DNA of 64,000 nucleotides from Hydractinia symbiolongicarpus (GCF_029227915.1 NC_079878.1:18044001-18108000), one strand, 5' to 3'; positions 13,401 through 26,198 are shown, counted from the stretch's first letter. Numbers and translations: made by a program. The notes: a model not told the origin generated them from the letters alone.

Positions 13401-15774
13401 AAGAGCCTAACACGTAAATCACGACCTTCCCGGAGCCCAGACTTGTTGCCATAGGTCTAGTCATTCCACTCATCATGGACTACAACGCCTCAAGTCGTTT
13501 TCCATTCTGCAATGGCCATAGCACACCATCAACTACATGCGCAGTCTTCTAAAGGCTGTAATACGGCTTTTTGCAGCCTAACAGGGACCTTACACGTAAA
13601 TCACGTGCTTCAAGTAGCCTAGACCGGCGGGGATCAGTCTAGTCCTTTCACACTCTATGAACTACGACGCCTTAAATCGTTTTTATTCTGCAATGGCCAT
13701 AGAACACCATCAACTGCATGCATGGCCTTCTAAAACTTGTAGTACGGTCTTTTGCAGCCTAATAGGTGCCTTATTTGTGAATTACGTGCTTATACGAGCA
13801 TAGACCGGTGAGGATCGGTTCAGTCTTTCCACTCTCAATGGACTACGACGTCTCAAGTGGTTTTCCATTCCGCAATGGCCATAAAAAACCGTCAAGTACG
13901 TGCACAGTCTTCCAAAAGGTTGTAATACGGCCTTTTGCAGCCTAATAAAGGCCTTACACGTAAATGACGTGCTTCTACGAGCATAGACAGGTGGCCATAG
14001 GTCTTGTCCTTGCACTCATCATGGACCACGACGCCCAAGCCGTTTTCCATTCTGCAATGGCCATAAAACACCATCAACTGCATGCACGGCCTTCTAAAAT
14101 TTGTAGTACGGTCTTTTGCAGCCTAATAGGGGCTTTATACGTGAATGACGTGCTTCTACCAGCATAGACAGGTGGCCATAGGTCTAGTCCTTGCACTCTT
14201 AATGGACTACGACGCATCAAGTCGTTTTCCAGTCCTCAATAGCCATAGAACACCGTCAAGTACGTGCACAGTCTTCCAAAACGTTATTATACGGCATTTT
14301 GCTGTCGAATAAAGGCCTTACACGTAAATGACGTGCTTCTACGAGCATAGACCGGCAGGGATCAGTCTAGTCCTTTCACACTCTATGAACTACGACGCCT
14401 CAAATCGTTTTCTATTCCGCAATGGCCATAGAACACCGTCAAGTACGTGCACAGTCTTCCAAAAGGTTATATTATGGCCTTTTGCAGCCTAATAAGAGCC
14501 TAACACGTAAATCACGACCTTCCCGGAGCCCAGACTTGTTGCGATTGGTCTAGTCCTTCCACTCATCATGGACTACGACGCCTCAAGTCGTGTTTCATTC
14601 TGCAATGGCCATAGAACACCATCAATTGCATGCACGGCCTTCTAAAATTTGTAGTACGGTCTTTTGCAGCCTAATAGGAGGCCTTATACGTGAATGACGT
14701 GCTTCTACCAGCATAGACAGGTGGCCATAGGTCTAGTCCTTGCACTCTTAATGGACTACGACGCATCAAGTGGTTTTCCGATCCTCAATGACTATAAAAA
14801 ACCGTCAAGTACGTGCACAGTCTTCCAAAAGGTTATAATACGGCCTTTTGCAGCCTAATAAAGGCCTTACACGTAAATGACGTGCTTCTACCAGCATAGA
14901 CAGGTGGCCATAGGTCTAGTCCTTGCACTCTTAATGGACTACGACGCATCAAGTCGTTTCCAGTCCTCAATATCCATAGAAAACCGTCAAGTACGTGCAC
15001 AGTCTTCCAAAACGTTATAATACGGCCTTTTGCTGTCGAATAAAGGCCTTACACGTAAATGACGTGCTTCTACGAGCATAGACCGGCGGGGATCAGTCTA
15101 GTCCTTTCACACTCTATGAACTACGACGCCTCAAATCGTTTTTCATTCCTCAATGGCCATAGAACACCATCAACCACATGCGCAGTCTTCTAAATGCTGT
15201 AATACGGCTTTTTGCAGCCTAACAGGGATCTTATACGTAAATCACGTCTTCCAGGAGCCTAGACAGGTGAGGATCGGTCTGATCCTTCCCCTCTTAATGG
15301 ACTAAGACGCCTCAAGTCGTTTTCCATTCCGCAATGGCTATAGAACACCGTCAAGTACGTGCACAGTCTTCCAAAAGGTTATAATATGGCCTTTTGCAGC
15401 CTAATAAGAGCCTAACACGTAAATCACGACCTTCCCGGAGCCCAGACTTGTTGCCGTAGGTCTAGTCCTTCCACTCATCATGGACTACGACGCCTCAAGT
15501 CGTTTTTCATCTGCAATGGCCATAGAACACCATCAATTGCATGCACGGCCTTCTAAAATTTGTAGTACGGTCTTTTGCAGCCTAATAGGAGGCCTTATAC
15601 GTGAATGACGTGCTTCTACCAGCATAGACCGGTGAGGATCGGTTCAGTCTTTCCACTCTCAATGGACTACGACGTCTCAAGTGGTTTTCCAATCCGCAAT
15701 GGCCATAGAACACCGTCAAGTACGTGCACAGTCCTCTAAAGATTATAATACGGCCTTTTGCTGCCTAATAGGGA

Positions 15775-17058
15775 CCTTATACGTGAATGACGTGCTTCTA
15801 CGAGCATAGACAGGTGGCCATAGGTCTAGTCCTTGCACTCTTAATGGACTATGACGCATCAAGTCGTTTTCCACTCCTCAATGGCCATAGAACACCATCA
15901 ACTACATGCGCAGTCTTCTAAATGCTGTATTACGGCTTTTTGCAGCCTAACAGTGATCTTACACGTAAATCACGTCTTCCAGGAGCCTAAACAGGTGAGG
16001 ATCGGTCTGATCCTTCCCCTCTCAATGGACTACGACGCCTCAAGTCGTTTTCCATTCCGCAATGGCCATAAAAAACCGTCAAGTACGTGGGCAGTCTTCC
16101 AAAAGGTTATAATACGGCCTTTTGCAGCCTAATAAAGGCCTTACACGTAAATGACGTGCTTCTACGAGCATAGACCGGCGGGGATCAGTCTAATCCTTTC
16201 ACACTCTATCAACTACGACGCCTTAAATCGTTTTCTATTCCGCAATGGCCATAGAACACCGTCAAGTACGTGCCCAAACTTCTAAAGCTTATAATACGGC
16301 CTTTTGCAGCCTAATAAGGGCCTTACACGTAAATGACGTGCTTCTACGAGCATAGACAGGTGGCCATAGGTCTAGTCCTTGCACTCTTAATGGACTATGA
16401 CGCATCAAGTCGTTTTCCATTCCTCAATGGCCATAGAACACCATCAACTACATGCGCAGTCTTCTAAAGGCCTGTAATACGGCTTTTTGCAGCCTAACAG
16501 GGATCTTACACGTAAATCACGTCTTCCAGGAGCCTAGACAGGTGGGGATTGGTCTAGTTCTTTCAATGCCAGTGGACTAAGACGCCTCAAGTGGGGATTG
16601 GTCTATTCATTCCACTGTCAGTGGACTACGCCGGCTCAAGTCATTTTCCAATCCGCAATAGCCATAGAACACTATCAACTACATGCACAGTCCTCTAAAG
16701 GCTGTAATACGGCTTTTTGCTGCTTAACAGGGGCGCTACACGTAAATTACGTGCTTCAAATAGCCTAGACCGCTGCAGATCAGCCTAGTCCTTTCACACT
16801 CTATGAACTACGACGCCTTAAATCGTTTTCTATTCCGCAATGGCCATAGAACACCGTCAAGTACGTGCACAATCTTCTAAAGGTTATAATACGGCATTTT
16901 GCAGCCTAATAAGAGCCTAACACGTAAGTCACGACCCTCCCGGAGCCCAGATTTGTGGCCATAGGTCTAGTCCTTCCACTCATCATGGACTAGGACGCCT
17001 TAAGTCGTTTTCCATTCTGCAATGGCCATAGAACACCATCAACTGCATGCACGGCCTT
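15775..17058. repeat. 9-monomer tandem segment, copy 1 (offset 1,687 bp)
   Basis: This segment repeats at 17462-18745. The spacing of 1,687 equals nine 182-bp monomers plus the 49-bp internal duplication it carries. B has a single hybrid copy at about 47012-48295: left part like this copy, right end (CCTTATAAAATTTG) like copy 2. Confidence 0.82.
16542..16639. repeat. 49-bp internal duplication (long monomer)
   Basis: Two 49-bp modules, 16542-16590 and 16591-16639, both begin GTGGGGATTGGTCTA and end in GCTCAA or CCTCAA. The monomer is 230 bp. The two modules differ in the middle (TTCTTTCAATGCC versus TTCATTCCACTGTC), so they are not a fresh exact duplication. They may derive from two different monomers. 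Confidence 0.9.
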
Positions 17059-17461
17059 CTAAAATTTGTAGTACGGTTTTTTGCAGCCTAATAGGGGCCT
17101 TATACGTGAATTACGTGCTTCTACGAGCATAGACGGTGAGGATCGGTTCAGTCTTTCCACTCGCAATGGACTACGACGTCTCAAGTGGTTTTCCAATCCG
17201 CAATGGCCATAAAAAACCGTAAAGTACGTGCACAGTCTTCCAAAAGGTTATAATACGGCCTTTTGCAGCCTAATAAAGGCCTTACACGTAAATGACGTGC
17301 TTCTACGAGCATTGACCGGCGGGGATCAGTCTAATCCTTTCACACTCTATGAACTACCACGCCTTAAATCGTTTTCTATTCCGCAATGGCCATAGAACAC
17401 CGTCAAGTACGTGCCCAAACTTCTAAAGCTTATAATACGGCCTTTTGCAGCCTAATAAGGG

Positions 17462-18745
17462 CCTTACACGTAAATGACGTTCTTCTACAAGCATAGACAG
17501 GTGGCCATAGGTCTAGTCCTTGCACTCTTAATGGACTATGACGCATCAAGTGGTTTTCCATTCCTCAATGGCCATAGAACACTATCAACTACATGCACAG
17601 TCTTCTAAAGGCTGTAATACGGCTTTTTGCTGCTTAACAGGGGCGCTACACGTAAATCACGTCTTCCAGGAGCCTAGACAGGTGAGGATCGGTCAGATCC
17701 TTCCCCTCTCAATGGACTACGACGCCTCAAGTCGTTTTCCAATCCGCAATGGCCATAAAAAACCGTCAAGTACGTGCGCAGTCTTCCAAAAGGTTATAAT
17801 ACGGCCTTTTGCAGCCTAATAAAGGCCTTACACGTAAATGCCGTGCTTCTACGAGCATAGACCGGCGGGGATCAGTCTAATCCTTTCACACTCTATCAAC
17901 TACGACGCCTTAAATCGATTTCTATTCCGCAATGACCATAGAACACCGTCAAGTACGTGCCCAAACTTCTAAAGCTTATAATACGGCCTTTTGCAGCCTA
18001 ATAAGGGCCTTACACGTAAATGACGTGCTTCTACGAGCATAGACAGGTGGCCATAGATCTAGTCCTTGCACTCTTAATGGACTATGACGCATCAAGTCGT
18101 TTTCCATTCCTCAATGGCCATAGAACACCATCAACTACATGCGCAGTCTTCTAAAGGCCTGTAATACGGCTTTTTGCAGCCTAACAGGGTTCTAACACGT
18201 AAATCACGTCTTCCAGGAGCCTAGACAGGTGGGGATTGGTCTAGTTCTTTCAATGCCAGTGGACTAAGACGCCTCAAGTGGGGATTGGTCTATTCATTCC
18301 ACTGTCATTGGACTACGCCGGCTCAAGTCATTTTCCAATCCGCAATAGCCATAGAACACTATCAACTACAAGCACAGTCTTCTAAAGGCTGTAATACGGC
18401 TTTTTGCTGCTTAACAGGGGCGCTACACGTAAATTACGTGCTTCAAATAGCCTAGACCGCTGCAGATCAGCCTAGTCCTTTCACACTCCATGAACTACGA
18501 CGCCTTAAATCGTTTTCTATTCCGCAATGGCCATAGAACACCGTCAAGTACGTGCACAATCTTCTAAAGGTTATAATACGGCATTTTGCAGCCTAATAAG
18601 AGCCTAACACGTAAGTCACGACCTTCCCGGAGCCCAGACTTGTTGCCATAGGTCTAGTCATTCCACTCATCATGGACTACAACGCTTCAAGTCGTTTTCC
18701 ATTCTGCAATGGCCATAGAACACCATCAACTGCATGCACGGCCTT
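17462..18745. repeat. 9-monomer tandem segment, copy 2
   Basis: This is the second copy in A. It ends with the diagnostic CCTTATAAAATTTGTAGTT, which also marks the single B copy at 48291. The precise left edge is uncertain because the flanking monomers are related. Confidence 0.8.
18229..18326. repeat. Long monomer, 49-bp duplication
   Basis: This is the copy of 16542-16639 inside the second 1,687-bp segment. It carries CTGTCATTGG for CTGTCAGTGG. Confidence 0.88.
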
Positions 18746-19126
18746 ATAAAATTTGTAGTTACGGTCTTTTGCAACCTAATAGGTGCCTTATACGTGAATT
18801 ACGTGCTTCTACGAGCATAGACAGGTGGCCATAGGTCTAGTCCTTGCACTCTTAATGGACTATGACGCATCAAGTCGTTTTCCATTCCGCAATGGCCATA
18901 GAACACCGTCAAGTACGTGCACAGTCTTCCAAAAGGTTATAATACGGCCTTTTGCAGCCTAATAAAGGCCTTACACGTAAATGACATGCTTCTACGAGCA
19001 TAGACCGGCGGGGATCAGTCTAATCCTTTCACACTCTATGAACTACGACGCCTCAAATCGTTTTCTATTCCGCAATGGCCATAGAACACCGTCAAGTACG
19101 TGCACAGTCTTCCAAAAGGTTATAAT

Positions 19127-20634
19127 ACGGCCTTTTGCAGCCTAATAAGGGCCTTACACGTAAATGACGTGCTTCTACGAGCATAGACAGGTGGCCATAG
19201 ATCTAGTCCTTGCACTCTTAATGGACTATGACGCATCAAGTCGTTTTCCATTCCTCAATGGCCATAGAACACCATCAACTACATGCGCAGTCTTCTAAAG
19301 GCCTGTAATACGGCTTTTTGCAGCCTAACAGGGATCTTACACGTAAATCACGTCTTCCAGGAGCCTAGACAGGTGGGGATTGGTCTAGTTCTTCCAATGC
19401 CAGTGGCCTAAAACGCCTCAAGTGGGGATTGGTCTATTCATTCCACTGTCAGTGGACTACGACGGCTCAAGTCATTTTCCAATCCGCAACAGCCATAAAA
19501 CACTATCAACTACATGCACAGTCTTCTAAAGGCTGTAATACAGCTTTTTGCTGCTTAACAGGGGCGCTACACGTAAATCACGTGCTTCAAGTAGCCTAGA
19601 CCGCTGCAGATCAGTCTAGTCTTTTCACACTCTATGAACTACGACGCCTTAAATCGTTTTCTATTCCGCAATGGCCATAGAACACCGTCAAGTACGTGCA
19701 CAATCTTCTAAAGGTTATAATACGGCCTTTTGCAGCCTAATAAGAGCCTAACACGTAAGTCACGACCTTCCCAGAGCCCAGACTTGTCGCCATAGGTCTA
19801 CTCATTCCACTCATCATGGACTACAACGCCTCAAGTCGTTTTCCATTCTGCAATGGCGATAGAACACCATCAACTGCATGCACGGCCTTCTAAAATTTGT
19901 AGTTACGGACTTTTGCAGCCTAATAGGTGCCTTATACGTGAATTACGTGCTTCTACGAGCATAGACCAGTGAGGATCGGTTCAGTCTTTCCACTCTCAAT
20001 GGACTGCGACGTCTCAAGTCGTTTTCCATTCTGCAATGGCCATAGAACACCGTCAAGTACGTGCACAGTCTTCCAAAAGGTTATAATACGGCCTTTTGCA
20101 GCCTAATAAAGGCCTTACACGTAAATGACGTGCTTCTACGAGCATAGACAGGTGGCCATAGGTCTAGTCCTTGCACTCATCATGGACTACGACACCTCAA
20201 GTCGTTTTCCATTCTGCAATGGCCATAGAACACCATCAACTGCATGCACGGCCTTCTAAAATTTGTAGTACCGTCTTTTGCAGGCTAATAAAGGCCTTAC
20301 ACGTAAATGACGTGCTTCTACCAGCATAGACAGGTGGCCATAGGTCTAGTCCTTGCACTCTTAATGGACTACGACGCATCAAGTCGTTTTCCAGTCCTTA
20401 TTAGCCATAGAACACCGTCAAGTACGTGCACAGTCTTCCAAAACGTTATAATACGGCCTTTGGCTGTCGAATAAAGGCCTTAGACGTAAATGACGTGCTT
20501 CTACGAGCATAGACCGGCGGGGATCAGTCTAGTCCTTTCACACTCTATGAACTACGACGCCTCAAATCGTTTTCTATTCCGCAATGGCCATAGAACACCG
20601 TCAAGTACGTGCACAAACTTCTAAAGCTTATAAT
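19127..20634. repeat. 8-monomer tandem duplication, copy 1 (1,508 bp)
   Basis: The anchor CCATAGATCTAG at 19201 recurs at 20709. The spacing equals eight monomers plus the 49-bp duplication, within 3 bp. Variants such as the ATTTGTAGTTACGGAC word and CTACTCATTCC are shared. B has one copy only (about 48.68-50.18 kb). Confidence 0.85.
19373..19470. repeat. Long monomer, 49-bp duplication
   Basis: This long monomer is in the first 1,508-bp unit. Its first module reads CTTCCAATGCCAGTGGCC rather than CTTTCAATGCC. Confidence 0.88.
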
Positions 20635-22142
20635 ACGGCCTTTTGCAGCCTAATAAGGGCCTTACACGTAAATGACGTGCTTCTACGAGCATAGACAGGT
20701 GGCCATAGATCTAGTCCTTGCACTCTTAATGGACTATGACGCATCAAGTCGTTTTCCATTCCTCAATTGCCATAGAACACCATCAACTACATGCGCAGTC
20801 TTCTAAAGGCCTGTAATACGGCTTTTTGCAGCCTAACAGGGTTCTAACACGTAAATCACGTCTTCCAGGAGCCTAGACAGGTGGGGATTGGTCTAGTTCT
20901 TTCAATGCCAGTGGACTAAGACGCCTCAAGTGGGGATTGGTCTATTCATTCCACTGTCATTGGACTACGACGGCTCAAGTCATTTTCCAATCCGCAACAG
21001 CCATAAAACACTATCAACTACATGCACAGTCTTCTAAAGGCTGTAATACAGCTTTTTGCTGCTTAACAGGGGCGCTACACTTAAATCACGTGCTTCAAGT
21101 AGCCTAGACCGCTGCAGATCAGTCTAGTCTTTTCACACTCTATGAACTACGACGCCTTAAATCGTTTTCTATTCCGCAATGGCCATAGAACACCGTCAAG
21201 TACGTGCACAATCTTCTAAAGGTTATAATACGGCCTTTTGCAGCCTAATAAGAGCCTAACACGTAAGTCACGACCTTCCCGGAGCCCAGACTTGTCGCCA
21301 TAGGTCTACTCATTCCACTCATCATGGACTACAACGCCTCAAGTCGTTTTCCATTCTGCAATGGCGATAGAACACCATCAACTGCATGCACGGCCTTCTA
21401 AAATTTGTAGTTACGGACTTTTGCAGCCTAATAGGTGCCTTATACGTGAATTACGTGCTTCTACGAGCATAGACCAGTGAGGATCGGTTCAGTCTTTCCA
21501 CTCTCAATGGACTGCGACGTCTCAAGTCGTTTTCCATTCTGCAATGGCCATAGAACACCGTCAAGTACGTGCACAGTCTTCCAAAAGGTTATAATACGGC
21601 CTTTTGCAGCCTAATAAAGGCCTTACACGTAAATGACGTGCTTCTACGAGCATAGACAGGTGGCCATAGGTCTAGTCCTTGCACTCATCATGGACTACGA
21701 CACCTCAAGTCGTTTTCCATTCTGCAATGGCCATAGAACACCATCAACTGCATGCACGGCCTTCTAAAATTTGTAGTACCGTCTTTTGCAGGCTAATAAA
21801 GGCCTTACACGTAAATGACGTGCTTCTACCAGCATAGACAGGTGGTCATAGGTCTAGTCCTTGCACTCTTAATGGACTACGACGCATCAAGTCGTTTTCC
21901 AGTCCTTAATAGCCATAGAACACCGTCAAGTACGTGCACAGTCTTCCAAAACGTTATAATACGGCCTTTGGCTGTCGAATAAAGGCCTTAGACGTAAATG
22001 ACGTGCTTCTACGAGCATAGACCGGCGGGGATCAGTCTAGTCCTTTCACACTCTATGAACTACGACGCCTCAAATCGTTTTCTATTCCGCAATGGCCATA
22101 GAACACCGTCAAGTACGTGCACAAACTTCTAAAGGTTATAAT
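20635..22142. repeat. 8-monomer tandem duplication, copy 2 (1,508 bp)
   Basis: This copy begins at a chimeric junction where ACAAACTTCTAAAG meets CTTATAATACGG. It matches copy 1 closely until about 22,130. After this, A and B align again at offset 28,042. Confidence 0.85.
20881..20978. repeat. Long monomer, 49-bp duplication
   Basis: This long monomer is in the second 1,508-bp unit. Its first module returns to the CTTTCAATGCC form of 16542 and 18229, so the unit is a mosaic rather than a straight copy of 19373. Confidence 0.87.
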
Positions 22143-22859
22143 ACGGCCTTTTGCAGCCTAATAAGAGCCTAACACGAAAATCACGACCTTCCCGTAGCCC
22201 AGACTTGTTGCCATAGGTCTAGTCCTTCCACTCATCATGAACTACGACGCCTTAAGTCGTTTTTCATTCTGCAATGGCCATAGAACACAATCAACTGCAT
22301 GCACGGCCTTCTAAAATTTGTAGTACGGTCTTTTGCAGCCTAATAAAGGCCTTACACGTAAATCACGTGCTTCCACGAGTATAGACAGGTGGGAATCAGT
22401 TTAGTCTTCGACCCTCAATGGACTACGACGACTCAAGTGGTTTTCCAATCCGCATAGGCTATAGAACACCGTGAAGTTCGTCATTAGTCTTCTAAAGGTT
22501 GTAATACGGCATTTTGCAGCCCAGAAACGGCCTTACACGTTAGTCACGTGCTTCCACGACCATAGACCGGTGGGGATTGGTCTAGTCCTCCCAATAATAA
22601 TGGACTACGACGCCTCAAGTCGTTTTCCATTCTGCAATGGCCATAGAGCACCATCAACTACATGCGCAGTCTTCCAAAGGATGTAATACGGCTTTTTGCA
22701 GCCTAATAGGGGCCTTATACGTGAATGACGTGCTTCTACGATCATAGACCGGTGAAGATCGGCTTAGTCTTTCCACTCTCAATGGACTACGACGCTTCAA
22801 GTTGTTTTCCATTCCGCAATGGCCATAGAACACCGTCAAGTACGCGCACAATCTTCTAA

Positions 22860-22895
22860 AGGTTATAATACGGCCTTACACGTAAATGACGTGCT
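22860..22895. repeat. Monomer with 21-bp deletion of the dyad
   Basis: Here GGTTATAATACGGCCTT runs straight into ACACGTAAATG. The 21 bp between two GGCCTT direct repeats are missing, which removes the GGCCTTT...AAAGGCC dyad. The same lesion is at about 50902-50937 in B, so it predates the superunit duplication. Confidence 0.88.
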
Positions 22896-23132
22896 TCTAC
22901 GAGCATAGACCGGCGGGGATCAGTCTAATCCTTTCACACTCTATGAACTACGACGCCTTAAATCGTTTTCTATTCCGCAATGGCCATAGAACACCGTCAA
23001 GTACGTGCCCAAACTTCTAAAGCATATAATACGGCCTTTTGCAGCCTAATAAGGGCCTTACACGTAAATGACGTTCTTCTACGAGCATAGATATGTGGCC
23101 ATAGGTTTTAGTCCTTGCACTCTTAATGGAAT

Positions 23133-23861
23133 ATGACGCATCAAGTCGTTTTCCATTCCTCAATGGCCATAGGACACCATCAACTACATGCGCAGTCTTC
23201 TAAATGCTGTAATACGGCTTTTTGCAGCCTAACAGGGATCTTACACGTAAATCACGTCTTCCAGGAGCCTAGACAAGTGTGGATCGGTCTGATCCTTCCC
23301 CTCTTAATAGACTACGACGCCTTAAGTCGTTTTCCATTCCGCAATGGCCATAGAACACCGTCAAGTACGTGCACAGTCTTCCAAAAGGTTATAATACGGC
23401 CTTTTGCAGCCTAATAAGAGCCTAACACGTAAATCAGGACCTTCCCAGAGCCCAGACTTGTTGCCATAGGTCTAGTCCTTCCACTCATTATGGACTACGA
23501 CGCCTCAAGTCGTTTTCCATTCTGCAATGGCCATAGAACACCATCAACTCCATGCACGGCCGTCTAAAATTTGTAGTACGGTCTTTTGCAGCCTAATAGG
23601 GGCCTTATACGTGAATTACGTGCTTCTACGAGCATAGACCGGTGAGGATCGGTTCAGTCTTTCCACTCTCAATGGACTACGACGTCTCAAGTGGTTTTCC
23701 AATCCGCAATGGCCATAAAAAACCGTCAAGTACGTGCACAGTCTTCCAAAAGGTTATAATACGGCCTTTTGCAGCCTAATAAAGGCCTTACACGTAAATG
23801 ACGTGCTTCTACGAGCATAGACAGGTGACCATAGGTCTAGTCCTTGCACTCTTAATGGAAT
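23133..23861. repeat. 4-mer HOR unit 1 (~728 bp), superunit A
   Basis: There are four monomers in the order: GCACTCTTAATGG type, CGTCTTCCAGGAGCC type, CGACCTTCCC type, and GAGGATCGGTTCAG type. This unit differs from the next two at several sites (for example AGACAAGTGTGG near 23271). The B counterpart starts at 51175. Confidence 0.88.
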
Positions 23862-24589
23862 ATGACGCATCAAGTCGTTTTCCATTCCTCAATGGCCATA
23901 GGACACCATCAACTACATGCGCAGTCTTCTAAATGCTGTAATACGGCTTTTTGCAGCCTAACAGGGATCTTACACGTAAATCACGTCTTCCAGGAGCCTA
24001 GACAGGTGAGGATCGGTCTGATCCTTCCCCTCTCAATGGACTACGACGCCTCAAGTCGTTTTCCATTCCGCAATGGCCATAGAGCACCGTCAAGTACGTG
24101 CACAGTCTTCCAAAAGGTTATAATATGGCCTTTTGCAGCCTAATAAGAGCCTAACACGTAAATCACGACCTTCCCGGAGCCCACACTTGTTGCCATAGGT
24201 CTAGTCCTTCCATTCACCATGGACTACGACGCCTCAAGTCGTTTTCCATTCTGCAATGGCCATAGAACACCATCAACTGCATGCACGGTCTTCTAAAATT
24301 TGTAGTACGGTCTTATGCAGCCTAATAGGGGCCTTATACTGAATTACGTGCTTCTACGAGCATATACCGGTGAGGATCGGTTCAGTCTTTCCACTCTCAA
24401 TGGACTACGACGTCTCAAGTGGTTTTCCAATCCGCAATGGCCATAAAAAACCGTCAAGTGCGTGCACAATCTTCCAAAAGGTTATAATACGGCCATTTGC
24501 AGCCTAATAAAGGCCTTGCACGTAAATGACGTGCTTCTACGAGCATAGACAGGTGACCATAGGTCTAGTCCTTGCACTCTTAATGGAAT
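23862..24589. repeat. 4-mer HOR unit 2 (728 bp), superunit A
   Basis: This unit has the same four-monomer order. It shares with unit 3 the single-base loss giving CTTATACTGAATTACG. The B counterpart starts at 51904. Confidence 0.9.
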
Positions 24590-25317
24590 ATGACGCATCA
24601 AGTCGTTTTCCATTCCTCAATGGCCATAGGACACCATCAACTACATGCGCAGTCTTCTAAATGCTCTAATACGGCTTTTTGCAGCCTAACAGGGATCTTA
24701 CACGTAAATCACGTCTTCCAGGAGCCTAGACAGGTGAGGATCGGTCTGATCCTTCCCCTCTCAATGGACTACGGCGCCTCAAGTCGTTTTCCATTCCGCA
24801 ATGGCCATAGAGCACCGTCAAGTACGTGCACAGTCTTCCAAAAGGTTATAATATGGCCTTTTGCAGCCTAATAAGAGCCTAACACGTAAATCACGACCTT
24901 CCCGGAGCCCACACTTGTTGCCATAGGTCTAGTCCTTCCATTCACCATGGACTACGACGCCTCAAGTCGTTTTCCATTCTGCAATGGCCATAGAACACCA
25001 TCAACTGCATGCACGGTCTTCTAAAATTTGTAGTACGGTCTTATGCAGCCTAATAGGGGCCTTATACTGAATTACGTGCTTCTACGAGCATATACCGGTG
25101 AGGATCGGTTCAGTCTTTCCACTCTCAATGGACTACGACGTCTCAAGTGGTTTTCCAATCCGCAATGGCCATAAAAAACCGTCAAGTGCGTGCACAATCT
25201 TCCAAAAGGTTATAATACGGCCATTTGCAGCCTAATAAAGGCCTTGCACGTAAATGACGTGCTTCTACGAGCATAGACTGGCGGGGATCAGTCTAGTCCT
25301 TTCACGCTCTATGAACT
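24590..25317. repeat. 4-mer HOR unit 3 (728 bp), superunit A only
   Basis: This unit is nearly identical to unit 2; the differences noted are GCTCTAATACGG for GCTGTAATACGG and TACGGCGCC for TACGACGCC. B has no counterpart: after its second unit it continues with the sequence following this one. It is either a third copy gained in A or one lost in B. Confidence 0.9.
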
Positions 25318-25394
25318 ACGACGACTTAAATCGTTTTCTATTCCGCAATAGCCATAGAACACCGTCAAGTACGTGCACAATCTTCTAAAGGTTA

Positions 25395-25452
25395 TAATAC
25401 GGCCTTTTGCCATAGAACACCATCAACTGCATGCACGGCCTTCTAAAATTTG
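25395..25452. repeat. 58-bp truncated monomer
   Basis: The distance between successive TAATACGG/TAGTACGG anchors is 58 bp instead of 182. The join runs from GGCCTTTTGC straight into CATAGAACACC, so about 124 bp of the unit centre is deleted. The same junction occurs at 26199, 52725 and 53513. Confidence 0.9.
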
Positions 25453-26198
25453 TAGTACGGTCTTATGAGGCCTAATAGGGGCCTTATACGTAAATTACGT
25501 GCTTCTACGAGCATAGACCGGTGAGGATCGGTTCAGTCTTTCCACTCTCAATGGACTACGACGTCTCAAGTGGTTTTCCAATCCGCAATGGCCATAAAAA
25601 ACCGTCAAGTACGAGCACAGTCTTCCAAAAGGTTATAATATGGCCTTTTGCAGCCTAATAAAGGCCTTACACGTAAATCACGACCTTCCCGGAGCTCACA
25701 CTTGTTGCCATAGGTCTAGTCCTTCCATTCACCATGGACTACGACGCCTCAAGTCGTTTTCCATTCTGCAATGGCCATAGAACACCATCAACTGCATGCA
25801 CGGTCTTCTAAAATTTGTAGTACGGTCTTATGCAGCCTAATAGGGGCCTTATACGTGAATTACGTGCTTCTACGAGCATAGACCGGTGAGGATCGGTTCA
25901 GTCTTTCCACTCTCAATGGACTACGACGTCTCAAGTGGTTTTCCAATCCGCAATGGCCATAAAAAACCGTCAAGTACGTGCACAATCTTCCAAAAGGTTA
26001 TAATACGGCCATTTGCAGCCTAATAAAGGCCTTACACGTAAATGACGTGCTTCTACGAGCATAGACTGGCGGGGATCAGTCTAGTCCTTTCACGCTCTTT
26101 GAACTACGACGACTTAAATCGTTTTCTATTCCGCAATAGCCATAGAACACCGTCAAGTACGTGCACAATCTTCTAAAGGTTATAATACGGCCTTTTGC
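25411..26198. repeat. 788-bp unit bounded by truncated monomers, A
   Basis: This spans from one TTTTGC/CATAGAACACC junction to the next. It is four full monomers plus one 58-bp remnant. It is matched in B by 52725-53512, with the same 788-bp spacing. Markers include the altered words GTCTTATGAGGCC and GTACGAGCACAG. Confidence 0.85.
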
